This document shows, one piece after another, positions 12,236 through 23,120 of a stretch of DNA of 64,000 nt (the first letter of the stretch is position 1; every line of letters begins with the position of its first letter). The stretch lies in the NCBI GenBank assembly GCA_035041965.1, contig JAPYMA010003060.1:85831-149830 (forward strand), written 5' to 3'. The notes under the pieces are model-generated. The model did no database searches. It was not told the origin of the DNA and worked only from the letters and a program-made list of their open reading frames with translations. The DNA comes from Anisakis pegreffii (taxonomy: Eukaryota; Nematoda; Chromadorea; Rhabditida; Anisakidae). A program made the position numbers and the translations under genes.

Positions 12236-13774
12236 TCACGATGGCCTCATCCATTGCCACCTTTTTGAGAGGTTCTCCATTTGATCGATGGCGGGCACTG
12301 GCAATTGACATTGTACCGGTGAAAAGAAACAGTTTCGAGAATTTTTCGATTGCTTTCTGAAACTTTTCAGCATTCATGAATCGTTCCACTCCGATGCGGT
12401 TGGCATTCTAAGTATCTGAGTGCTATATTCAGTTAATATGACTAATTCTTCAACATTCCACTCTCACACAGTTGGCTGTGTACTTCAAGGTATTGCGGAA
12501 ATAAGTTGTGAATGTGAGATGTGTTCACTCCTTGAAATAATCATTTTTGAGAACAATGCTAGTGTTAAGTCATGATAGCGGTATCGTACGAACGAGTGAC
12601 TCACTTTGCAAATGTCCTCAGTTTATTGAGTCTCTCCCGTAACTGTGATGCAAAACGATACCTGAAACGCGAAACCAAAGTGAAATGTTCGAAGTTGGCT
12701 TCAACGGTCATTGCACTCACTTTGGTGGCCTTCTTTATCACCACTTCAAATCGTTCAGAAATTTCAAAATAAAAAGAAAAATGACAAGGCTTCGCTTGAA
12801 CGAAGACTGTGTAAATCTAAGAATGTGCACATCTATTATGAGCGCGTGGTCACTGCAGGGCAATCTTACGAACTGGAGGCATGGTCTTATTGTTTGGATC
12901 TGTTTCGAGCATATAATCACGACAACTTTTGGTGGTGATGTATAACGTAACGGTTCGGCCACGAACAAAACAGGGATCATTCGCATCCACCAGTTCATTG
13001 ACGTGCTTTCAAAGTCATTTCTCATTTTGACTGCACTCATGCAAAAACTTTCATCTGCTCCAGTGTGAAATTTTCAGCTGCCACAAAAATTTTCATCGGA
13101 ACATCTGCTCTCATGTATCATTAATTGCCATTCAGAATGCTTGGGGGAGGGTAATACCATTATCAAAATACTGTATCAAGTCTAAGTGAAATGTGTAATG
13201 AGCACGCACAACATTGATTCCCAATGGTTTTGAAGAAGCAGATATAAGGTTACATCAAAATTTAACGAGCTAAGTCACATACATTTGGATGCGCTTCCTT
13301 CCGACATAAATTGTACGAATGAACGGCAAACAGGAACATATAAAATACGAAACATACCGATATCAATTAACTGAATAATCCCGCATTCTCATTTTCTTGC
13401 TTACAATTAGCAATGTTACATCAAATTCGACTGAGATGTCATGTTCTTGATAATCAAAGTTTAACTTTCTCTTCTATTTATAGCAAAGACAATATAATAA
13501 AGTTGATCTGCAACAGGTTAGCCTAGTGTAAAGACTATTCGATAGCTGTTGACGTGAACTTCATTTCTATCGATATTGTCCGCTTCCATTTCTCTCGAAC
13601 TGAAGAATGAAAGAAGAGTATAAGATGGACGCGATGAAAGTGTCATTGAGCGTACCGTAAAATGGGGTTCATCTCACCAAACGGACCTGCGCATTCGACA
13701 AACAAGAGAATTGAGAAGAAAGCGATGATCAAATACGACTGATTACTGCCCATTTTCCACGACTGCACCATCAT
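12236..13774 (-). CDS. Orphan secreted protein with signal peptide, five exons, 184 residues
   Basis: I do not recognise the family. Exons on the minus strand: 13774-13678, 13104-13049, 13005-12870, 12806-12662, 12356-12236; 555 bases, all phases agree. The start ATG follows directly after a TTTCAG acceptor (13775-13780), as expected for spliced-leader trans-splicing. The protein opens with a classic signal peptide (YLIIAFFSILLFVECA) and a likely cleavage after residue 29. The mature part has five cysteines (DPCF, KSCR, KPCH, NCFF, QCQ) and long alternating hydrophobic strands (RTVTLYITTK, FSFYFEISERFEVVIKK), so a small beta-rich extracellular domain is likely. One N-glycosylation site, NFT, is visible in the second exon and NKT in the third. 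The 43-base second intron has a weak acceptor (GAAAG) and is the least secure join. Secretion is inferred; the function is unknown. Confidence 0.6.
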
Positions 13775-16700
13775 CTGAAATTTGCAAGTGATTGAGGCAG
13801 GTCTTTGTTGGATTGTTTAGCATCGCAAACGTTACACTGAAAGGATAGCGAATTAAATAAGCGTCAACTGAGCGAGTGGAAGCATCGAAAGGTTATGACG
13901 TTCAGTTTAAATACGATCGCATCAAGCAGATTGAAAATGAAATTAAATGTACGAGCAAATATATTAGGACGTGATATCAAGAGATGTTTATTTATATTAA
14001 GCAATCTCAAGAAGATGACTGGCATGCTGACATGTTGGTCGTTTTTGCAGATGAGTGAATCGATCGAGAAGGAATGATAAACAGAGGCTGACAGAAATGA
14101 GAATGCATTATTGTTCGAATTTCGATTTTTGAAGAACATTCTGATTGACTTTCCTCCAATTGTACGTCATGATGTGTTGCTGAGAGAAGACACGATGAGG
14201 TGCTAGAGGACACGAAATCCAGCTTCATCTTTAACGAGCAGCTGAAGCATCCGGTAAAAAAATGAAGTTTCCAGGATACCATCGATTGCTTTGGAATTGA
14301 GAAGATTAAGTCCATTTTTTAGAAAATTCCAATACCTACTAAACTACTTCTCAACATAATTTGCAATAAACTCAAGAAGGAAACATGGAAATAAGTTGGA
14401 AATTGAGGAACAGATTCAGTTATCATGCTCATGTGATTTTGCTTCGATTGCAATATATACAAGAATCTTACATTTGTCATTTTTGCTTGAATGCACCAAT
14501 TTTCTCTTAAGAATAAATTGAATTTTAAGCTATCATTGCAGCGAGTGGGGATCATCAGAAACGCGCAACAAGATTGCGTTGTATCATTTACAGAAAGTGT
14601 TCACCAGACATAATGCCAGCATTGAAGTAATATGGTTTCCGGTTGCTTGATGCAATAGCATCATGACGTTCAGCGTTGTCTGATACACGCATTTTTGACG
14701 TCCTCATTGTAGTTACAAAATTTTATCTTCTTAACGACGTCAGAGGCTGTGTCATCGAGTTCAGCCATTTGGAGCGGTATAAATCACTTTAGTGAAACCA
14801 AGCAAAAACAAATTGAAGTGCGAATGTGAATGGATATGACTAAAGAAGATTATGAATCCAGGTAAGTACAACCTTTTGATATGGAATAAAAGTCCAAAGG
14901 TGGTCGTCAGCGAGCTACTCAAGGAATGAGAGTGCGGAAAATGTCTTCAAGTGTGTTGAAAGTCAGGCTGCCAAAGAATTTACATTAAATGAAGATTCCT
15001 AAAAGAATACATCACATTTTCATCTTGTAATCGATTCATTCAGTCATCCGTTGACGGCAAATGAATAATTTGTTTGATACACTCTTTCTATCACCAAATT
15101 TCCGCACTGAATTAATTTATTGTTGAAACATTCCCAGAGAGGGAATGTAACCTCTACAATGAAGTGCAATGAAAACGATGAAGCCAAAAATCACAATCGC
15201 TTCAGAATGCTTGTGTAAATCCGTACGTTCATTTTGACTTGCATGTGAATATCCAGGTATCAGTGCAGTTATTTTTGCAGTAATCGTTTTACCATTGAGA
15301 GTTCAAGATAATGCAACTTGAAAAATCAACATGGTAATAAAATAGCAATAGATTGCTGAAAGCCTCAACTAATTCAGTTATATGTGGTGATGACAACTTA
15401 CCAAAAATCACAAGAGCTTTCGTGTAAACTGGTTTTAACCTTCATACATTGAAAATGTTTAAGTGTTTGCTGATAACTTCCGGAACGAACTAGTGAGGAA
15501 GCGGTCTCTTTCTAAATTATTTGTGGAAGTGTGATTGCAAAAAAGTTGTGAGTAGTCCATTAGGAGACGTCAAATTGATGATGTGCTACAAATGAAACGG
15601 CAAATAAAACGTACTGCCAAGAACGAATTGCTAATGTGCGAAATAAATACGATGTGAGATTCTTTTGCATATAATTCGATATTTTATGAAATAAGTGGCG
15701 AAAATATAGAAAGGAGTGTTGATTTAGAAAACGTTTGGTCGGAAACGACAGTCTTGAGAGCGGCTGAAGAAGCATAGGGAGGATTTTAGAACTAATTGGT
15801 TGTGAAACAAAAAGTAATTAGTTGTGACCATGTTCATATTTCACACAAGCGTAGGATTGGAAACAATACCTCATTCCTCATTAGTGATAACTACATCTCG
15901 TTGCGTATGTCATCACTAGTGGCTATAGATGTAACAGTACGGCGAATGAAACAATGGAGGCTTTACTCTGTTTCTTTTGCTCTTCCAGATGATATCTTTG
16001 TTACTGCATTTTCAATATAATGACGTTATCATTGGCTGTGCTCAAGTACCTGTCCTGGCTTAAGATGATGCATCATATTATAACATTCGAACAATTTAGG
16101 CCGAAATTGGTTTATCCAACAGAACGTTCACGAAAGCAAACCAAACACATACCAAATGGTCATGTTTTGAAAAAGAGTCAGTTTTAGCTGATTACATCAC
16201 AGCACACGTTGCACTAAGATGCGTTTATGGAGTAATTCGTGTTTATCCATCAAACTGAGAGTACCTCTACAATATTCTCATTGACAATTTCTTCTGAGAA
16301 AACTGATCCTCGGAGACATGTGAATGCAATATATGTCTTTATGATGTAAATTAATGAATGTCAAAAGTATTAATGAGATGTCAACGAATGCAAGTTAGTA
16401 GTGAACAACGCAGTTGTGCTGCTGCAAATATTCCAGCGTTGCACAAATCGAGACAACTATGCATTCAAGATAACGAATTGGGAACATGATGCTGATAATA
16501 AGTTTAATCACATGGAACTATATGAAATGCAAATAGAATTCGTTTCTTAAGAGACTGTAGTAGGTCTGTGTGAACGGGCGCCATCTGAGCATCACAAAAA
16601 CGAATTGAATTTCAGTGGTGAGGCAAGAAGTTTTTTTGGAACGTTCGATAATAAATTATTTCCGATGATTCGGTGACGTAATTTGTCGTGCTTGAAGCAC

Positions 16701-17866
16701 GGTGGTGCATAAAAGTAGCTCATGATGTGATGTGGAACTCTATTGGAAATAATTAATTGCATGAAAAAATCGTGTTTTAATTAGGCAATGAGAAACACGC
16801 AAACGTTACGATGCTTACACACTCAACTCAGCTGCATTAATTTGATGAAATATCTCAGGTTTCGCTGCGGCGAACACGAGACATTCGAAAAAAGAACAAG
16901 CTTTATGGAAACAAAAAATAAACAAGCTTTCCTGTGCATTAACAAATTAAATAAGCTCTCCTGTTCATTGACCGTTGACATACGAAATGAAGAGCAAAGA
17001 AGACTAGCAAGTGGATTGCATAACCAATGAATATTGCACTTGCGAATCAGTCATCGTGAAGAACAATAGGCGCTTAATGTGGATATTTTTGTGCAATAGC
17101 ATAGAAAATCTGATTGTCGATTGTGCACTTGAGCATGATGATGGATTCCAGAAGTATTATGAAAGGTTAGTGGGAATGTAGAGATGAGAAGGCACAAAGC
17201 GCTGTCGATTAGGCTCGAATAAGTGAATAAAGGCAATAAAACCGATAAAGTACTGATGGATATGAATCGAAAGATGACTAGACTTGCTTAGCAATCAAAT
17301 ACCGCTCAAGTGTAGCGTAGTTGAAGCGTTAATACCGAATAACCATCTGCTCAAGAATGGAATTGAAAGCAGAATAAAACTTCAGAAAATTTCTCACTCA
17401 GATGAAAAAGATGTTTATGTTAATCACAGAGGATTACACCCCCACGACCGATCTCAATTAATCTCAAGTTTTATTAATTGCACTCTCGATAACATTCGCT
17501 ACACGTCTTTCGCATAGATTTTTTCGTATGAATGCAGGATTACAGGACGGTGTATTTCAACGTGATCCGATTAAATTAAACTGCAATTCATGGTCACGCT
17601 TGGGACCGTGCTTTCGCCTAGATTTGTGCTTAGTCTTAGAGGCACACTTAGGCGTTACTGGGTAAGAAAAAGGGGGAGAGAAAACGCTAGATGCGTACGA
17701 ATTATGATGCATGTTGCCGCTCGTATCGACATGAATCGATGGACAGCAACAAATCCTCAGCAAACACATTCTTAGCAACTGTACGCGCACAGCCAAGCCT
17801 CCCTTTTCGTGATGTATTCATTATCCAGAATCATTCAGGTGGTTGTGCAGTCGTTATCCGAACGGG

Positions 17867-17929
17867 CTTATCTTAGCGGACTTATCTTCGTATCTTAGCG
17901 GACTTATCTTAGCGAGCTCATCTTCGTAT
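17867..17929. repeat. Short irregular tandem repeat (TTATCTTAGCGGAC)
   Basis: Three to four imperfect copies of CTTATCTTAGCGGA alternate with CATCTTCGTAT spacers. The block is about 60 bases long and richer in CG steps than its surroundings. I see no terminal repeats or gene that would explain it. Confidence 0.7.
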
Positions 17930-18767
17930 GAAAGCGGCGAATAGCTGCTACACGACCGGTGCGCACGATACACCAAGTCGATTCGTAGCTTCGCTCTTCT
18001 TCTAACAAGTCCACATCAAATCTGAGCACTGAGTTTCAACTTGAAACTAAGCCTTAGTTTCAACCTAGCTTGAACCTGCCACTATGAAAAGGAAGAAAAT
18101 CACTTTCATCAGCCAATGCAGGTGAGCTCCAGCGTAAATGCATCTTTGTTCCTGTTGTCAAAGGCATTTTTTAGTGGGATGAGAGGGAGACGATAGAATC
18201 GGAAGAATATCCCCGCGGACATTCCTGCCGAGAGAGGGGCCGTGATGATTTCTAATTGATCCTTAAGTCAACGCTTGCGGGGAATTTCCACTCTCAGTAC
18301 TTTGCGTTTTTAGCTTGATGAATATAATTTTTGAAGTTTACTTAGAGCACTTTTTTTGAGCAATGCAATGCAAACTACTTCAAGTCGCACAGTGTAGAGA
18401 TGAATGATGTAGATTGTTCGTCGAAGGAGGACTAAATTTTATTGGAATAGAAGGAAAAAGGTTGACTGCCCTACCGTCGCAACCTACGAACTGCAGTAAT
18501 ACTGCATGAACTGATGTGCATGGATGGTGATAGGGATAGTTTGTTTGCAAACTCAGAATCCTTGGTGCTTGATCAGAACCAAAAAGGAACCAAAAAACCA
18601 ACTTTCGAAACCAGCAACCAAAAACTAATCCCTACTGTCACTAGTAGTTTGCGTTCAAACATCAAAAATTAGTTCCATTAATCATTCGGGCTACAAAGCG
18701 CGACATTCTCGGATTTTACCCTGCCGCAACTCGGTGGATGCCGTCTTTGCCCTCCAGAAATCATCCT

Positions 18768-18861
18768 TTTCACAAGCCTAATCTCAAAATGCCCTCGTTT
18801 CCAATCCTTAGAGCACGTTTCCAATCCTTAGAGCACTTTCACAAGCCTAATCTCAAAATGC
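18768..18861. repeat. Nested direct repeats
   Basis: A 25-bp sequence starting TTTCACAAGCCTAATCTC is present at 18768-18792 and again, without change, at 18837-18861. Between the copies, GTTTCCAATCCTTAGAGCAC occurs twice in exact tandem (18797-18836). Perfect identity suggests recent duplication by slippage or unequal exchange. Confidence 0.9.
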
Positions 18862-19070
18862 TAAAACATTCATCGTCAATATTAATGCTGTTCCACTACA
18901 ATGATGGAACAAAAAGGAATTGGAACAAAAAGGAATAGAACGGAACGACAGTTTAAACGTCAGAACAAAACATGCGTGAAAATTCAGGACGCGAGAGCAA
19001 TTTCAAAAGGTGACGGTAGTGGAACACAATCAAACAGGATAGTTGAAAAGCAGAACACAGCAGAATTCTG

Positions 19071-19088
19071 AAGTGTGGAACAGAAGCA
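19071..19088. repeat. Dispersed repeat, copy 1 of AAGTGTGGAACAGAAGCA
   Basis: This 18-base string recurs exactly at 20477-20494. Similar strings rich in GTTCTGTTCC, GGAACA and GTTCTGCACTT are scattered through 18.9-22.9 kb and at 28.5 kb. Together they look like remnants of one decayed repeat family whose full extent I cannot define. Confidence 0.6.
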
Positions 19089-20476
19089 GTGCAAGGAGCA
19101 AATGACATGTGAATAAGAAATCCTACTATCGAGAGTGAGTCATCAGTTACAGAAATGAACTGCTCCGATAAATACGATGAATTACTGACATCAAAATTTA
19201 TCGGTCTTAAGACTTTACAATCACTCATCAATAAACATTGAAGCGTGAGCATAGATGAGGAAATAGGCTCATAAAGTGTTCATGAAAGCATGCTAGATTG
19301 AGAACTGATATGATAATTGGGTCCACCCATAATAGTTATACATGAAACAGATTTCTGCTCAGTGCTTTTTGGAGAATGAACAAATCTAATGAAGTCATTG
19401 AGAATGAGTGGAACATCTGAAGTCATCCATTTTCCATGCTTCAATGAATGAGCAATGCTTGAATCTATGATTATGGCTGTTCCGAGTAAGAGATGAAACT
19501 GGTTGATAAGTTCGATCGGCAGCTGTATTTGGGCTGAAAAACAATTGTTGAATTACTTAGTTTCCGAACGTCATCAAGGTGCTTCTGACCAATTAACATG
19601 TAATAATTGAACAGGATATAAGGAGCATGACGCTCTATAGAACAGCGGAACTATCAACAAATGGAGACACAAAAACAATTTGATTCAGCACTAATTATAG
19701 AGCCGTAAACGGAAGAGAACTCAACTGGAATAACATCGAATTAGCGAGAAAGTTTACACAAGAGATGATTTATGTGGTCAGTCTCGGCCAATTAAACGAC
19801 TTATAGCATGTCAAATAAAGATTTGAGAATGCTTTTACGAGCTTCCAAGGGACTCAATGGGGCATCAAATATTTCTATTGCGTGTGCTCTGTCTATTGAG
19901 CACCTTTCGTTACCTTTTCTCCTGTTTGTCGCAACTCTTCAGTCCATTCGTCGGCTAATGCTCTCACCGATCAGATAGGATTAAAGGCAATCCTTTTGAA
20001 ACAGAACGGATAACGAATTCAACACTGTCGCATCTCTCTCTCTCTTTTGATGTCTCCAACGGTGATCATCAGAGTGATTACGAAGTTGCGCAGTTTTGAC
20101 AGTCACCTTAATCAGTGGAATGCTATCAAACTCAACGTTATCATACTTAATCAATGGAATGAAGACAGATGATTCCAAACGCTAATATGGTTAGCTGCGC
20201 GGAAAGAAGAATGCCGAGGAAAGTAGAATGTGATATTAGTGATATCGGTGATAACAGAGAGGCATAAACTCGTAATGAGTTTGATTTGCTGATTAAATAA
20301 ACAAATGATCATACTCAACGTAAAAGTACACCTCCAGATGTTGAAATTGGAACATGAAGGGCCAATTTTATCATTCTTATCTGCTGAAGCACTGCACATT
20401 CCATGGAAACTCTTTATGCACTAATCAGTGATGTTTCTGTTCTGCACTTTTGTCAAACTGTTCTATTGTGTTCCTA

Positions 20477-20494
20477 AAGTGTGGAACAGAAGCA
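20477..20494. repeat. Dispersed repeat, copy 2 of AAGTGTGGAACAGAAGCA
   Basis: Exact match to the copy at 19071. Around it, AAACTATTCTGTTCTG near 20530 faces AGGAATAGAATAGTTT near 20575, which makes an imperfect inverted repeat of about 50 bases. Confidence 0.6.
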
Positions 20495-23109
20495 CCACTA
20501 GTTCTATTCCGCCCCCAATTGTTACGTTCCGCTCTTTTTTCTAAACTATTCTGTTCTGTCTCCTCCAGGGGAGCAGGAATAGAATAGTTTGACTGGAATG
20601 GAAACATCGCTCTTATAATCGCAAAGTATTCTTCAGTTCGGTTTTAATTCCAATGCCAATAATAAATGGAGCTAAATGAGTGCAATCATGATGTCGACAA
20701 TCACAAAACCGATAAATTCTTCTGCGCATTTGGGCATGAATGAATATTTTAGCAATAACTCCTCTATTATGCATAGTTGTCCAGAAAGTGATCTGATAAA
20801 TCGAAAAAGATTGTGAAACTGTTGACTAGTTTGACGTCAGCATTTGTCATTGTTGGCTGAATCATTTGATTCCAAATCTGGGGTTCTGAGGGCTACAAAA
20901 ACACTAACACTCGTCCGTCCGAGCGTAAGTGTTTGAATTGAAAGCATTTTGTCACATTAACAACCCACAAAAGTGAACCGACTATAGCTGGCATTTCAGT
21001 GTCAATATCTTGTTCGTGTAACTGCGTTCGTGTAACCTCATTCATTGTAAAACAAGCAGAAATGGGATCAACATCTGCGTGAAGGTTAGCAAACAATTTA
21101 ATTACATGGGTGATGACTAGGCTCAATTCAATCTATCATAAATGCCAACATTAAACGATCGTTTCACAGCCACGTGCATGTACTTCAAAACGACTACATA
21201 GGTGACAAAATTCAGCGGAAATCACTTCTGAATCCATTTCTAAGGAAAGGGCATTTCCCTAACCTTGCAACATTTACGGCTTTTTCGTTATCACCGATGT
21301 AAATTTTCGAGATGTGTAATTTCATTGGACCCAAACCATTCGATTCTGTGCTATCATTCCCAATTCATTTCCTGTTTTCTAATCCATTCTAGGCTGACCA
21401 ATATTTTTAGTGCAACTAATTGGTTGAGCTTCTCGCTCATTATTACAACATCAGCTGCCCGTCGTTGATAACTGCTACGTTGACTGGTTGAGATGGTCAT
21501 AAGTATAATATGATGCCACCAATCCGCAGCTGCTACCTTCTGAATTCTTCCTGTGCACTGAAAATTTGTTTAGAACATCTAGAGGTTGCCAAAAAAATTC
21601 CACACATCTGTTTCGTTTTCTACTGAATTGTGCACACTGATGCAGCTGATCCCCCGTCGAATGCTTTATGATCCTTTGAGCACATTTTGGGAAATATTCA
21701 ATATTTGAGCAGATGTTTCCTCAGTTTCTTCTCCTTCATCTCTTTCGGTATTCTTTTTCTCGTATGTTGCTCGTAGCGGTAAACTTCGATGTTCATGTTC
21801 TGCACTTGGGAAGTCTCAAACAGGAACAAAAACCAGTTCCACCTTTTATTTCGTCTGGTTTCATTCGCGTTCTGCGCATTCCTTCACCATTTCACTTGTA
21901 ATCAATGGCGTAATTCTTAGAACATCGTTTACTATTGTCGAGACGCTTAACCTTGAAATTGACGATCAGCTCGACTCCATCAGATGTACTCGTCTGCTCA
22001 TTTGTCATTTACTGACGAGTTGATATCATTCTGAACGCAATTATAACCTATGTTCTGCACTTTGAACGCATTTATGTAGCAATCTAATCACTCACGAGTC
22101 AAATGAGCTTTCCCTTAAATTGTTTCATTTCAAACTGACAATTTCAATGCTTATGCAAACAAATCACTGCTTCAGAAATTCCTACACTCGTCTCGCCAAT
22201 ATGTAATTAAAGCGATTGTTTGACGCTGCTTATTCAATAATGACACTCAGTGTTGCTACACAAACTGTGTATATTACTAAGTAATGTTACGTAAGTGTTG
22301 AGCGAACAACGGAAATCATTTTTCCAACAGATTGTTTGAGAATGTAGTTGTGATGGATTGATGTTAATGTGTGTGATTATAAGCATTTCATTATTAGTGA
22401 TTCTTCCACTCAAAACATCCATAACTGAAATGCCTATCTACGTGTTGGTTACATGTTTATTTAGTTTCAATTCTCAACAGCTCTTTTGACGCCAACGAAC
22501 GCATTCCATTCATCAGAATGCAGTCCTTGAAGAGATTCGTCAAATCCTCTCAAATTCCTTCTTTAGTCCCTTTTTTGCCTTGTCATTGAACTTAATGAAT
22601 TCTTATGTAGAGACACTAACGACTTGCTGAGTTCCTCATCCTCTTCTGCTGAACTCATTCAATTCTGTAATCTGTTATGAATCTGCAATAAAACCACGTT
22701 TTTCGCGAATTGTTTTATTTTGAGTTGATGGTATGTTACTTTTTTAAGTTCTGTTCTATCGCTGGAAGATTTGCGCTTGTGTTCCACATACTTTGGAAGC
22801 ATTCTCGTTTTTACACTTTTTTGGTTTGTTTTCTCATAGCGATCGATCTTTTTCAAGAATCCTCTTCCACGTGCGGTGCGAGCCGTCCGGCTATCTGCAC
22901 CATTTTTTTCCAAATTGCTCTAGACTTGTGTAGAGCTGAAGTGTTTTGTTGTAATCCTGCAGAACAGAATAGAGATATGATAGCAATGGCAAAAAGTGCG
23001 CACGTCTCAACAGTGTTTCATCACTGATAATTGAGAAGATAGATTTTGTTCTCATCGGAAGATTCTTTTGAGTTGATGTTGAATAGCTTAAAATAGCTCA
23101 ACCAACGAG

Positions 23110-23115
23110 TTTCAG
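23110..23115 (+). promoter_or_regulatory. Possible spliced-leader acceptor of the nuclear receptor gene
   Basis: TTTCAG stands five bases before the first in-frame ATG of the receptor gene at 23121. In nematodes an acceptor with no upstream donor so close to the start is the usual sign of trans-splicing. A cis intron in the 5' untranslated region would look the same. Confidence 0.4.
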
Positions 23116-23120
23116 TGATC

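Larger units (their letters stand above)
13775..23120. other. 9.3-kb gene-poor, repeat-rich stretch
   Basis: No domain is recognisable over this whole stretch. It holds several short direct repeats, listed separately, and scattered copies of a GTTCTG/GGAACAGAAG-type sequence between 18.9 and 22.9 kb. A short ATG frame at 14830-14861 (MDMTKEDYES) ends at a textbook donor, AG|GTAAGTAC, and may be a first exon, but I could not find its partner. A minus-strand frame at 20893-21126 (MNEVTRTQLHEQ onward) looks mildly coding-like but has no splice context I can trust. A basic minus-strand frame of 84 codons lies at 22659-22913. The GC-rich patch near 18180-18240 is unassigned. Confidence 0.4.

Noticed and set aside
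12685..12945. Overlapping plus-strand frames at 12.6-12.9 kb
   Set aside because: They are antisense to exons of the minus-strand secreted gene, whose splice sites and phases agree.
22659..22913. 84-codon basic minus-strand frame
   Set aside because: ATG start but no splice or family evidence; it overlaps the dispersed GTTCTG-type repeat and could be chance.
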